A stretch of 50,882 nucleotides of DNA from Flavobacterium sp. (lineage in GTDB: Bacteria > Bacteroidota > Bacteroidia > Flavobacteriales > Flavobacteriaceae), in assembly GCA_018062725.1 (NCBI GenBank), contig JAGORP010000003.1:1-50882 (forward strand), written 5' to 3'. Position 1 is the first letter of the stretch. Every line of letters starts with the position of its first letter. A program made the position numbers and the translations under genes. This document shows positions 25,009 to 33,300 of the stretch, in pieces. Under the pieces are notes generated by a model. That model saw nothing but the letters and a program-made list of their open reading frames with translations. It was not told the origin of the DNA and made no database searches.

Positions 25009-25560
25009 ATGGAAATCTACAACTATCTAAAATCGCTTCACTTAATATTTGTAATCACCTGGTTTGCTGGCTTATTTTACATGGTTCGATTGTTTGTGTA
25101 CCATGCCGAAGCTAAACTCAAACCAGAACCAGAACAACGTATTTTGATTGCACAATATCAAATAATGCAATACCGTTTGTGGTATATTATTACTTGGCCG
25201 AGTGCTGTTTTAGCTAGTTTTTTTGCTTTTTGGATGTTGTTCTTTACCGACATAGGTGCTGCTTGGCTTCAAATGCCATGGATGCATGTCAAACTAGGAT
25301 TCGTGTTTTTGTTGTACCTCTATCATTTGAAATGCCACCAAATTTTCTTGAAATTACAAAAAAACGAAGTCAAACACACCTCAGGATTTTTCCGACTTTG
25401 GAATGAAGGAGCGACCCTTATTTTATTCGCCGTTGTATTTTTAGTCATTCTTAAAAATGCCATCAATTGGATTTATGGCGTGATCGGAATTGTACTTTTT
25501 TCTGTACTTTTAATGTTAGGATACAAATTCTACAAACGAATTAGAGAACATCAATCATAA
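25009..25560 (+). CDS. hemJ: HemJ-type protoporphyrinogen IX oxidase (CopD-like membrane protein)
   Basis: A 183-residue protein with four or five transmembrane helices. The signature KSLHLIFVITWFAGLFYMVR contains the conserved helix-1 His, and WMHVKLGFVFLLYLYHL contains the His-Lys pair of HemJ. HemJ oxidises protoporphyrinogen IX to protoporphyrin IX in organisms lacking HemG or HemY. Its place 3 bases after hemH supports this over a copper-resistance (CopD) role. The stop codon abuts the ATG of the histidine kinase gene, so the kinase is probably translated from the same message. Confidence 0.9.
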   Translation: MEIYNYLKSLHLIFVITWFAGLFYMVRLFVYHAEAKLKPEPEQRILIAQYQIMQYRLWYIITWPSAVLASFFAFWMLFFTDIGAAWLQMPWMHVKLGFVFLLYLYHLKCHQIFLKLQKNEVKHTSGFFRLWNEGATLILFAVVFLVILKNAINWIYGVIGIVLFSVLLMLGYKFYKRIREHQS

Positions 25561-27036
25561 ATGAACACCCTTTTTACGATTAAAAATTGGTCCTTACGCG
25601 TAAGAATTTTTCTTGCCATGATTCTTGTGACCATTATTTCTTCGGTATTAATCGCGTTGGTGTCTATTTTACATTTCCAATTTGAAAGTCAAGAATACCA
25701 TCAAGAACGACTCTTACGAAAAGAATTGCAAATCAAACAGCATATTGAGTATGTGATGGAAACCACACCTCACCCTTTGATTACAGCGAATCTAGCTTCT
25801 ATTTTTGAAGGAAAAATATTCGAAATTGCCGACATTCATAATATAGAAATTGATATTTATGATTTAAACGGACGCCTGATCATAAACTCCAGAGCCCCAA
25901 GAATTAAAGGACAAATCTCCCCTTTGATTTCCGATAATATCATCCAACATCTAAAAGGATCTATAAACAATAGGTATGTTAGTTTGGGAGAAGCCAAAGG
26001 AGATACTTATCAGTTTTCGTATAGTTATCTTATTGATCATGTTGAAAACAAACCCATCGGAATCATTAGACTTCCGTACAAACAAGACGACAGTTATTAT
26101 AAAAATGAAGTCGAAAATTTTTTAAAAATATTTGGATTGGTCTATTTGGGAATGATCATTATTTCCATTTGGATTGCTTTCTACCTCTCCCGATATATTA
26201 CCAAATCACTAGAAACCATTTCCAAAAGGTTAACCGAAACCAGTTTAACCCAAAAAAACGAAAAAATTCATTTGGTAACCAATAGTAGCGAAATTGATCG
26301 ACTCATTGCGGCCTACAACCACATGATTGATGAGCTGGAAGAAAGTGCCAACAAACTAGCGCAAGGCGAGCGTGAAAGTGCCTGGCGTGAAATGGCAAAG
26401 CAAGTGGCGCACGAAATCAAAAATCCGTTAACGCCTATGCGATTAACCGTTCAAAGCTTTGAAATGCGTTTTAATCCCGAAGACCCTAATTCCAAACAAA
26501 AAGTCAAGGATTTTTCAAAAACTCTGATCCAGCAAATTGACACCATGAGTGCTGTGGCTTCCGCCTTTTCGAATTTTGCATCCATGCCTGCCCAACAAAA
26601 TGAAACATTAAATGTGGTAGATGTTATTAATTTATCCTTAGATATTTTCAATGAAGATTTTATCAATTTTGAAGCCGAATCGGACGAAATCATTACCAAA
26701 ATAGATCGAACCCAACTCATTCGGATTATCACTAATTTGGTAAAAAATGCCATTCAAGCTATTCCAGAAGAACAAGAAAACAAAAAAATTACAGTTAAAG
26801 TTTCAAAATCGAATAATCACGCCATTATTAAAGTTATCGACAACGGAAGAGGCATTGCCACAGCAGATTTTAACCGTATTTTTGAACCTAAATTTACCAC
26901 CAAAACCAGCGGTATGGGATTAGGTCTCGCTATTATTAAAAATATTATCGAAAATTATAACGGAAGCATTACTTTTAAATCAGAAGTAGGAAAAGGAACC
27001 ACTTTTAAAGTTAAATTACCTATCATAAATCAATAA
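25561..27036 (+). CDS. NtrY-like membrane sensor histidine kinase without adjacent response regulator
   Basis: A 491-residue kinase. It has an N-terminal helix (about 14-36), a periplasmic sensor region of about 150 residues, a second helix (about 192-212) and a HAMP-like linker. The phosphoacceptor is His284 in VAHEIKNPLTPMRL, an NtrY-type H-box. The HATPase domain has NLVKNAIQAI (N box), DNGRGI (G1), FEPKFTTK and GMGLGLAIIKNI (G2). The ATG directly follows the hemJ stop (TAAATG). No response regulator is encoded nearby, so its partner is elsewhere. The link to heme is positional only. Confidence 0.9.
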   Translation: MNTLFTIKNWSLRVRIFLAMILVTIISSVLIALVSILHFQFESQEYHQERLLRKELQIKQHIEYVMETTPHPLITANLASIFEGKIFEIADIHNIEIDIYDLNGRLIINSRAPRIKGQISPLISDNIIQHLKGSINNRYVSLGEAKGDTYQFSYSYLIDHVENKPIGIIRLPYKQDDSYYKNEVENFLKIFGLVYLGMIIISIWIAFYLSRYITKSLETISKRLTETSLTQKNEKIHLVTNSSEIDRLIAAYNHMIDELEESANKLAQGERESAWREMAKQVAHEIKNPLTPMRLTVQSFEMRFNPEDPNSKQKVKDFSKTLIQQIDTMSAVASAFSNFASMPAQQNETLNVVDVINLSLDIFNEDFINFEAESDEIITKIDRTQLIRIITNLVKNAIQAIPEEQENKKITVKVSKSNNHAIIKVIDNGRGIATADFNRIFEPKFTTKTSGMGLGLAIIKNIIENYNGSITFKSEVGKGTTFKVKLPIINQ

Positions 27037-27038
27037 TT

Positions 27039-27821
27039 ATGGAAACAAAAAATATCTTAGTCGAACACGAAAAAGGAACGGCAACGGTGACCATTAACAG
27101 ACCCGACAAACTAAATGCATTAAACAAAGCAACCATTGAAGAATTGCATTTTTGGTTAAAAAAATTAGACGAAAACGAAAATGTAAAAACCGTAATCCTT
27201 ACCGGTAGTGGTGAAAAAGCATTCGTTGCGGGTGCTGATATTTCAGAATTTGCACATTTTTCCGACAAAGAAGGGGCGTTATTGGCGGCAAAAGGACAAG
27301 ATTTGTTGTTCAATTTTGTAGAAAACATGAAAACTCCGGTCATTGCAGCTGTAAACGGATTCGCCTTAGGAGGCGGATTAGAATTAGCCATGTCGTGCCA
27401 TTTCAGAATTGCTTCCGATAACGCCAAAATGGGCTTACCTGAAACATCATTAGGAGTTATTCCGGGTTATGGAGGTACGCAACGTTTGGCGCAATTAATT
27501 GGAAAAGGACGCGCTATGGAAATGATTATGACCGCCGGCATGATTGATGCCCAAACGGCTAAAGATTTCGGATTGGTGAACCATGTGGTACCACAAGCCG
27601 ATTTATTCGCTACATATATGAGCATTGCCGATAAAATTCAGCGCAATTCACCTGTCGCTATCTCTAAAGCTATTGAAGCTGTGAATGCCAATTACAAAGT
27701 GGGTATCGACGGATTTGAAGTAGAAATTAAAAAATTTGGCGAATGTTTTGCGACTGCCGATTTTAGAGAAGGTACTACGGCCTTTTTAGAAAAAAGAAGA
27801 CCTGAATTTGTTGGGAAATAA
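27039..27821 (+). CDS. Enoyl-CoA hydratase/isomerase family protein
   Basis: A 260-residue crotonase-fold enzyme. The CoA/oxyanion-hole loop AFVAGADISEF and the signature GFALGGGLELAMSCHFRIAS are present, and the catalytic glutamates are in LPETSLGVIPGYGGTQRL. It probably hydrates short-chain trans-2-enoyl-CoA in fatty-acid or branched-chain amino-acid breakdown. It starts 2 bases after the kinase stop and is presumably the last gene of the hemH operon. The metabolic reason for that grouping is not obvious. A long inverted-repeat element follows it. Confidence 0.93.
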   Translation: METKNILVEHEKGTATVTINRPDKLNALNKATIEELHFWLKKLDENENVKTVILTGSGEKAFVAGADISEFAHFSDKEGALLAAKGQDLLFNFVENMKTPVIAAVNGFALGGGLELAMSCHFRIASDNAKMGLPETSLGVIPGYGGTQRLAQLIGKGRAMEMIMTAGMIDAQTAKDFGLVNHVVPQADLFATYMSIADKIQRNSPVAISKAIEAVNANYKVGIDGFEVEIKKFGECFATADFREGTTAFLEKRRPEFVGK

Positions 27822-27847
27822 CAATAACTAAAGAGGCTATCTAAAAA

Positions 27848-27936
27848 TTTAACCACAAGGTTCGCAAAGTTAAACCGCAATGATCGCAAAGTTTTTGGCG
27901 GACTTTGCGTAAATCATAGCGAACCTTGCGGTTAAA
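27848..27936. repeat. 89-base imperfect palindrome of the TTTAACCGC/CGCAAAG repeat family
   Basis: The outer arms, TTTAACCACAAGGTTCGC at 27848-27865 and GCGAACCTTGCGGTTAAA at 27919-27936, pair with one mismatch. Inner segments (CGCAAAG near 27890, CTTTGCG near 27903) extend the stem. It lies between convergent genes and could act as a terminator or RNA-stabilising hairpin. Related half-elements occur at 38399 and 39213. Confidence 0.8.
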
Positions 27937-27961
27937 AAATACTTTTGAGACAACGTCTTTT

Positions 27962-28606
27962 TTATTTTTCTCCTTCCCACTCGGCATAAAACTGAGACAA
28001 GAAATTTTCCATATAAAGATGGCGCTCTGCTGCGATTTTTAAACCTGTAGAAGTATTCATTTTATCCTTCAGAAGTAATAGTTTTTCATAAAAGTGATTC
28101 AACGTAGGCGATTCGTTTTTTTTATATTCCTCCTTATCCATACCCAATTGAGGCTGAATAGAAGGATTATACAACGGCCGATTCTTAAATCCACCATAAT
28201 TGAACGCACGCGCAATTCCGATGGCTCCTAGAGCATCTAAACGATCGGCATCTTGTACAACATCCAATTCCTTAGAACTAAATTTCTTGTCAAAATTACC
28301 GCCTTTAAACGAAATGTTTTCGATGATGTTGATGACATGTTGGATAATTGCTTCTTCCACGTTTTGACTTTCCAAAAATTCTCGCGCTACTTTAGGTCCT
28401 ACAGTTTCATCGTCATTGTGAAATTTACTGTCGGCAATGTCATGCAACAAAGCTCCGAGTTTAACAATCGTGAGGTCACAATCCTCCTCTTGCGCAATCA
28501 GAATGGCATTTTTATAGACCCGTTCGATATGAAACCAATCGTGTCCGCCTTCAGCATCTTGCAATTTTTCTTTTACAAAAAGAATGGTAGTATCGATTAA
28601 CCCCAT
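27962..28606 (-). CDS. HD-domain phosphohydrolase
   Basis: A 214-residue HD-superfamily protein similar to YedJ/YpgQ-type hydrolases. HDWFHIERVYKNA carries the first His, LGALLHDIADSKF the HD dyad, and VVQDADRLDALGAIGIARA the distal Asp. These are metal ligands for phosphate ester hydrolysis, perhaps on nucleotides. The substrate cannot be told. It starts one base after the stop of the acyl-ACP desaturase gene, so the two are co-transcribed. Confidence 0.9.
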   Translation of the reverse strand: MGLIDTTILFVKEKLQDAEGGHDWFHIERVYKNAILIAQEEDCDLTIVKLGALLHDIADSKFHNDDETVGPKVAREFLESQNVEEAIIQHVINIIENISFKGGNFDKKFSSKELDVVQDADRLDALGAIGIARAFNYGGFKNRPLYNPSIQPQLGMDKEEYKKNESPTLNHFYEKLLLLKDKMNTSTGLKIAAERHLYMENFLSQFYAEWEGEK

Positions 28607-28607
28607 C

Positions 28608-29606
28608 TTAAACTACGATTGCCGGTTGTACCCATTTGAATAATTTTTCTTCCGTTGGAACCACCAAACGCTCGGCAATTTTAGTCATTCGATTTGGCAA
28701 TTTCATCAGGTAATCACGGGCTTTTTCGGCTTCATCAGATAAATTGACAATTTTGTCAATTTCCCAACGATCGATTAATTTCTGCATGATTTCCACATAA
28801 TCTAAAGCCGTATAGACACCAATTCGTTGTGCCGATTCTGAAAATTTTTCAAAAGCAGTTCCAATGGCTTCTCCTGATTCACGAATCAAATGCGCAGGCA
28901 TGGTTATTTTTTGCTTCATCATGTATTGAAAGGCCAACATCATTTCGCTTGGATCTACTTTAAAAATTCGATCTACAAATTCGGAGTACGCATGATGGTG
29001 ACGCATTTCATCTCCAGCAATTAATCGGCAAATTTTAGATAGTTTGTGATCCCCAAATTTCTTCGCGATTTGTGCTACACGGTTGTGTGAAACATAGGTC
29101 GCCAATTCTTGAAAACTGGTAAATACAAAGTTTTTATACGGATCTCTATCGGTTCCTGGATCGAAACCATCGTTGATTAAATGCTGAGTCGTAACCTCAA
29201 CTTCACGCATATTAACACGTCCTGACAAGTACAAATACTTGTTTAACAAATCACCATGACGGTTTTCTTCCCCCGTCCATTGGCGCAACCATTTGGCCCA
29301 TCCGTTATCACCGCCGCCGCCTTTTTGAGAAACACCCTCTACATCCATCAACCACGATTCATAGGTTGGCAAAGCTTCTTCGGTAATGGTATCTCCGACT
29401 AAAACTACCCAAAAATCATAGGGTAATTCTTTCGCAATTTCGCGTAATTCGGTTACATCTTCTAAAAACGTTTCTTTTTCAGAATTGGGTAATAAGTCAC
29501 TTGGTTGCCATATTTTTTCAACGGGCATTAAGTAAGTATCAACAAAAGAGTCGATGTTTTTTTCTAAAAATTGCATCACTTCACGACGCACATTTTGTAT
29601 TGACAT
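28608..29606 (-). CDS. Acyl-ACP desaturase (ferritin-like di-iron)
   Basis: A 332-residue soluble desaturase that introduces a cis double bond into acyl-ACP. The di-iron ligands are visible in the two motifs EENRHGDLLNKYLYLSGRV and DEMRHHHAYSEFVDRIF, the EExxH/DExRH pair of plant-type stearoyl-ACP desaturases. Length and motif spacing fit the family. It sits between plsC and an HD hydrolase on the same strand, consistent with membrane lipid tailoring. No clear promoter lies in the 51 bases upstream, so read-through from plsC is likely. Confidence 0.93.
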   Translation of the reverse strand: MSIQNVRREVMQFLEKNIDSFVDTYLMPVEKIWQPSDLLPNSEKETFLEDVTELREIAKELPYDFWVVLVGDTITEEALPTYESWLMDVEGVSQKGGGGDNGWAKWLRQWTGEENRHGDLLNKYLYLSGRVNMREVEVTTQHLINDGFDPGTDRDPYKNFVFTSFQELATYVSHNRVAQIAKKFGDHKLSKICRLIAGDEMRHHHAYSEFVDRIFKVDPSEMMLAFQYMMKQKITMPAHLIRESGEAIGTAFEKFSESAQRIGVYTALDYVEIMQKLIDRWEIDKIVNLSDEAEKARDYLMKLPNRMTKIAERLVVPTEEKLFKWVQPAIVV

Positions 29607-29657
29607 TGTATTTTAAATTTGTAGAGGCAGTCTTTATGTTACTAAAATATCCTCTGA

Positions 29658-30392
29658 TTATATTATTATAGCCTGCGTGACCGCGGTTTCAGTTTTAGCA
29701 AAAAGTTCCTCAAACGGAAAATCGGAAACTTTTAAAGGTTCATGAATAATAAACTCTAGTTTATTACCTAATCCCATGGGAAAACTACCAAATTTAACCA
29801 TTTTCCACGAATTATTAATGGTTATAGGCACAATGAAGGCCGAAGGTGCTTTTTTGCAAAGCATTTTTAATCCGTTTTCAGAAAACTTCTTTGGCGCTCC
29901 CGTTTTACTTCTTGTCCCTTCGGGAAAAATGACAGCCGAACGTGTGTTTTTTTCGATATAAGCTCCCAAACCCATAATGGTAGGAATGGCTTGCTTTGGA
30001 TCTTTTCTATCGATTAAAACAGAACCTCCGTGTCTTAAATTATACGATACACTTGGTATGCCTTTTCCTAATTCTTTCTTACTCACAAATTTAGCATGAA
30101 ATCGACGTAAATACCAAATAATAGCTACAATATCATACAAACTCTGATGATTGGCTACAAAAATTATTGGCACATTTTCTGGAATTACTTCTCTGTTTTT
30201 AAAGCTATATCGAGTCCCTAAAAGATTGGTACAACGCAACAAACAAAAATTCAAATAATCGACACTTTTTTTTTGCGCTTGATAACCAAAAACATTCAAA
30301 CAAATGATCTGAATGGGATGAAAAATTAGCAAACAAATTAAAAAACACAAGTAATAAATTACAGAAATAGGGTACGAAATAATTTTTTCCAT
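29658..30392 (-). CDS. plsC: 1-acyl-sn-glycerol-3-phosphate acyltransferase
   Basis: PlsC acylates lysophosphatidic acid to phosphatidic acid at the inner membrane. The 244-residue protein has an N-terminal membrane helix (YPISVIYYLCFLICLLIF), the catalytic NHQSLYD (HX4D) and the glycerophosphate-binding FPEGTRSKTG. A third motif ends in VPITINNSW. It precedes the acyl-ACP desaturase on the same strand, so acyl-chain modification and incorporation are linked. The upstream bacilliredoxin gene ends in a good terminator, which separates the two units. Confidence 0.93.
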   Translation of the reverse strand: MEKIISYPISVIYYLCFLICLLIFHPIQIICLNVFGYQAQKKSVDYLNFCLLRCTNLLGTRYSFKNREVIPENVPIIFVANHQSLYDIVAIIWYLRRFHAKFVSKKELGKGIPSVSYNLRHGGSVLIDRKDPKQAIPTIMGLGAYIEKNTRSAVIFPEGTRSKTGAPKKFSENGLKMLCKKAPSAFIVPITINNSWKMVKFGSFPMGLGNKLEFIIHEPLKVSDFPFEELFAKTETAVTQAIII

Positions 30393-30410
30393 AAAGTAAA
30401 AACAAACAGT

Positions 30411-30443
30411 TTAAAAAAACAAAACCACGCCGAAACGTGGTTT
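30411..30443 (-). terminator. Terminator after the bacilliredoxin gene
   Basis: AAACCACG (30422-30429) pairs with CGTGGTTT (30436-30443), and the minus strand continues into a T-rich run (30411-30421). Confidence 0.85.
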
Positions 30444-30461
30444 ACTTAATTTTCTTTTGAA

Positions 30462-30872
30462 TTAGCAAAACTCGTTGTAAGCGTCTTTTAAATTTTCTGC
30501 GATGATTTCTGCTGGACGACCTTCAATATGATGACGTTCTAAAACGTGTACCAATTCCCCGTCTTTAAACAACGCGATACTTGGTGATGAAGGAGGAAAA
30601 GGAAACATGTGCTGACGTGCTGCATCTACTGCTTCTTTATCGACACCTGCAAAAACAGCCACCAAGTGAGCTGGTTTTTTAGCATTGTCTAAACTCATCT
30701 TAGCTCCTGGACGTGCGTTTCTAGCAGCACAACCACAAACTGAATTTACAACCACCAAAGTAGTTCCTTTTTGAGCCAAAGCATTTTCTACGGCTTCTGC
30801 ACTATATAAATCTTGAAAACCTGCTTCTGATAGTTCAGTACGCATCGGTTTAACCATTTCTTCTGGGTACAT
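30462..30872 (-). CDS. BrxA/BrxB-family bacilliredoxin
   Basis: A 136-residue protein of the YphP/YqiW (UPF0403) family, thioredoxin-fold disulfide reductases that remove bacillithiol from proteins in Firmicutes and some Bacteroidota. The active site is CGC in [15 protein letters not shown] near residue 46. The start [14 protein letters not shown] and the segment [19 protein letters not shown] are family signatures. The gene stands alone, with its own TAnnTTTG element and a strong terminator. Confidence 0.93.
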   Translation of the reverse strand: MYPEEMVKPMRTELSEAGFQDLYSAEAVENALAQKGTTLVVVNSVCGCAARNARPGAKMSLDNAKKPAHLVAVFAGVDKEAVDAARQHMFPFPPSSPSIALFKDGELVHVLERHHIEGRPAEIIAENLKDAYNEFC

Positions 30873-30900
30873 AATCTTTAAGTTAAAATGTTAACGAGTA

Positions 30901-30908
30901 CAAAGGTA
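30901..30908 (-). promoter_or_regulatory. -7 element of the bacilliredoxin gene
   Basis: The minus strand reads TACCTTTG, an exact TAnnTTTG match 28 bases before the ATG. Confidence 0.55.
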
Positions 30909-30961
30909 CAAAGTTTTTAAACTTTAGAATTTATAATTAATAGGATTTTAACGAATGTTTT

Positions 30962-31588
30962 TTAGGAATTCATTTGTTTTTGCAATTCGTCTAAAAACAA
31001 GCCCACATGATAGCCATCAATTAATCCGTGGTGAACGTGTAATGACATTGGCATAGTCTTTATCCCATTATCTTCTATTACTTTTCCGAAAGACACCTTT
31101 GGGCAACTGTCTGGATAAGAGTAGCCCCGTGCATGTGACATTGAAGTAAAATTAACCCAAGGTAAGGCTGAAAAATGAATCAAATTGATCTCCCTAAACT
31201 CTCTGGTAAACAAGCCGGAAGTTGTTTGAATTCGAGCGACTTCTATTTCGACATTTTGGGTGAATTTTTGTAAATCGGAATCAAATTCGATTAAAGAAAA
31301 TCCAAAGGTTTTGTCTTCTCTCATCACGGTGGATGACACATCAATTCGATCGAAAACATAGACTTCCTTATCGATAATTCGGTACCTGAAATTTTCAACC
31401 GCGTTAATCGCTGCTAGCGTTTTGTGCAAGTAATACGTAAAAAAAGGAACTTGCAATTCTTTTGCTTTTTGATAGGCAATCGTGCAATCAATCGTGGAAG
31501 TTAACCCATAGAAAGGTTCTTCCATTGCCGAAAAAAATTCGAAATGTTCTTTTCGGTTCCAGCTGTTGAGATCAAGTTTTAGTTTCAT
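30962..31588 (-). CDS. Chloramphenicol acetyltransferase-fold protein (CatA-like)
   Basis: A 208-residue CoA-dependent acyltransferase of the trimeric CAT fold. The catalytic His motif HHGLIDGYHVG lies near residue 188 (family pattern HHxxxDG). YRIIDKEVYVFDRIDVS and LPWVNFTSMSHA match other conserved regions. Length is near that of CatA (about 215). The fold is certain; chloramphenicol as substrate is not, since chromosomal homologues often have other roles. The start overlaps the stop of the HAD gene by four bases (ATGA), so it is translationally coupled. Confidence 0.88.
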   Translation of the reverse strand: MKLKLDLNSWNRKEHFEFFSAMEEPFYGLTSTIDCTIAYQKAKELQVPFFTYYLHKTLAAINAVENFRYRIIDKEVYVFDRIDVSSTVMREDKTFGFSLIEFDSDLQKFTQNVEIEVARIQTTSGLFTREFREINLIHFSALPWVNFTSMSHARGYSYPDSCPKVSFGKVIEDNGIKTMPMSLHVHHGLIDGYHVGLFLDELQKQMNS

Positions 31589-32271
31589 CCAATCAAAGAT
31601 ACTACTTCTGAAATATTTTCGATGGCTTTGAAATTTTGATGTTGGACTTCAAAATCGATTTTTTCATATTCCCAAGTCGTATGATACGGAATGTGAATTC
31701 CGAAACCACCTATATTTAAAACGGGTAAGACATCTGATTTTAAAGAATTACCAATCATCATGAAATCCTGTGGCTGAATATCCAAACGGCCTAACATTTT
31801 TTGATAATCCAAATCGGTTTTATCGCTCATGACTTCAATATGGTGAAAATAATGTCCCAAACCCGAATCGTGTAATTTGCGATGTTGATCTTTTAAATCG
31901 CCTTTAGTCGCGACAATCAGTTTGTATTTCCCTTTTAAGGTTTCTAAAACTTCTATGACATTAGGCAATAATTCGACGGGTTTTTCGAGTAATTCCTTCC
32001 CAATTTGAAGTACTTTTTGAATATCGTTTCCTGAGATTTGGTTATTGGTTAATTCTAAAGCCGATTCAATCATCGATAACGTAAACGCTTTGATTCCGAA
32101 ACCGTACAAAGGCAAATTTTTGATTTGATGATTTAAAATCAACCCCAATATTTCCTGACGTGATGCATAATCTTGAAACAAAGCACAAAACTTGGCTTGT
32201 GCTTCGTCAAAATAAGGTTCGTTGTGCCAAAGGGTATCATCGGCATCGAAAGCGATTACTTTTGGTGTCAT
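31585..32271 (-). CDS. HAD-family hydrolase
   Basis: A 228-residue HAD phosphatase. Motif I is AFDADDTLWHNE, with the nucleophile Asp and an Asp two residues later. Motif II is LIVATKGD, where Thr replaces or supports the usual Ser/Thr, and motif IV is FMMIGNSLKSDV. A helical cap lies between I and II. The substrate is unknown, probably a small phosphorylated metabolite. It begins 3 bases after the last gene of an AT-rich cassette and overlaps the CAT-like gene, so all are probably in one transcript. Confidence 0.9.
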   Translation of the reverse strand: MTPKVIAFDADDTLWHNEPYFDEAQAKFCALFQDYASRQEILGLILNHQIKNLPLYGFGIKAFTLSMIESALELTNNQISGNDIQKVLQIGKELLEKPVELLPNVIEVLETLKGKYKLIVATKGDLKDQHRKLHDSGLGHYFHHIEVMSDKTDLDYQKMLGRLDIQPQDFMMIGNSLKSDVLPVLNIGGFGIHIPYHTTWEYEKIDFEVQHQNFKAIENISEVVSLIG

Positions 32272-32274
32272 TTG

Positions 32275-32835
32275 TTATAATTCAGTTATGAATTCAGTTT
32301 CAGAATCGTTATCAATTGTTGAAGTGTAAATAATTGTTGTTAATTCCAATCTAATATCTCTTCTTAAATTTTTATAAACCAAATTCTTTTTGTCTAATAT
32401 TACTTTATAGTTTTCACTATTAACTTCAATATTATTAACTAAAACTTGAAAAACACTATGAGGATACATACATGGTAAAGGCTTATGAACTAGCTTTATT
32501 TCAGCAGTAATTTGATCATATTCAATAGGTTTACAAATAGAATTACCTATCCCTAAAGATTTTATTATTGAAGTATTTATAGATTTCCCACTTATTATTT
32601 CAACATCAGATTCATGATTTATATCAAATAAAACATCTTCCTTTGGGTAATCATTAGGAACAGAGAAATTTCTATTATGAGAGATGTCATATAAACTTAT
32701 ATTATTATATGGTGCTTTATGATCACTTGGATTGCATCTATAATATAGTTCTTCTCCAATATTAAAGTCATCAACGTTTATTTTTCCTACGGAATGAAGT
32801 CTATTAGGAATATATGGTAAAGAGCATTCTTGCAT
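32275..32835 (-). CDS. Unrecognised protein, third gene of the TIGR04255 cassette
   Basis: 186 residues from the ATG at 32835. An in-frame ATG at 32892 would overlap the upstream gene by 44 bases and code for residues without other support. I know no named domain. The middle shows a pattern (ISLYDISHNRNFSVPNDYPKE, then IIKSLG, then KLVHKPLPCMYPHSVFQV) that I recall, unverified, from small proteins encoded beside TIGR04255 proteins. No membrane segment or signal peptide is present. It is markedly AT-rich. The HAD gene starts 3 bases after its stop. Confidence 0.6.
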   Translation of the reverse strand: MQECSLPYIPNRLHSVGKINVDDFNIGEELYYRCNPSDHKAPYNNISLYDISHNRNFSVPNDYPKEDVLFDINHESDVEIISGKSINTSIIKSLGIGNSICKPIEYDQITAEIKLVHKPLPCMYPHSVFQVLVNNIEVNSENYKVILDKKNLVYKNLRRDIRLELTTIIYTSTIDNDSETEFITEL

Positions 32836-32848
32836 TAATTTCTTAGGA

Positions 32849-33298
32849 CTATGCTGAAATAAATTTGTAAAGTAATTTTTCCATATCAACATTTTGGTCA
32901 AAATTTCCTTTAACTTTTTTACCATTTTTCCCAATAAAACTGTAAATAATTTGACCATATTCATCGAACGTAATCATTGATATTCCGTGATTAGATTCAC
33001 GCCACAACATCAAATCTGAATCCTCAACTGAATCCAAATATATTTCTAATTTATTTGGATCAATCTCTCCTAGAACATAATCTAAAGCTTTTAAAAATCC
33101 TTGAATATTTTTTACTTGAATTTCATTAAGAAAACTGAATTTCATTAAAATACTGTTATACCAGTCGTCAAGATTGGAAACACTTAATTCATTAAAAGTA
33201 TGAACTTGAATAATTTCAGAGTTTACATATTCATCTCTGAACAATTCGGATTGTTTTAAAACTAAATCCTCTGCTAAGAATGTTAATGAATTTCCCAT
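32849..33298 (-). CDS. Unrecognised small protein, second gene of the TIGR04255 cassette
   Basis: 149 residues, cytoplasmic in appearance. The N-terminal 100 residues look helical and acidic. The C-terminal part DLMLWRESNHGISMITFDEYG leading to IIYSFIGKNGKKVKGNF looks like a small beta-sheet of the type '(D/E)xxLxWxxxxxxIsI.fDexGxI.Y'. I recall similar short proteins next to TIGR04255 genes but cannot confirm this here. It starts 2 bases after the TIGR04255-like stop and ends 13 bases before the next likely start. A conserved multi-gene unit is therefore plausible. Confidence 0.6.
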   Translation of the reverse strand: MGNSLTFLAEDLVLKQSELFRDEYVNSEIIQVHTFNELSVSNLDDWYNSILMKFSFLNEIQVKNIQGFLKALDYVLGEIDPNKLEIYLDSVEDSDLMLWRESNHGISMITFDEYGQIIYSFIGKNGKKVKGNFDQNVDMEKLLYKFISA

Positions 33299-33300
33299 GA

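Noticed and set aside
30962..31588. CAT-fold gene as a chloramphenicol resistance determinant
   Set aside because: The catalytic motif is present, but chromosomal CAT-fold proteins often act on other substrates and no mobile element is nearby.
32836..32964. Longer start for the third cassette gene
   Set aside because: It would overlap the preceding gene by more than 100 bases, and the extra residues look like out-of-frame translation of that gene.
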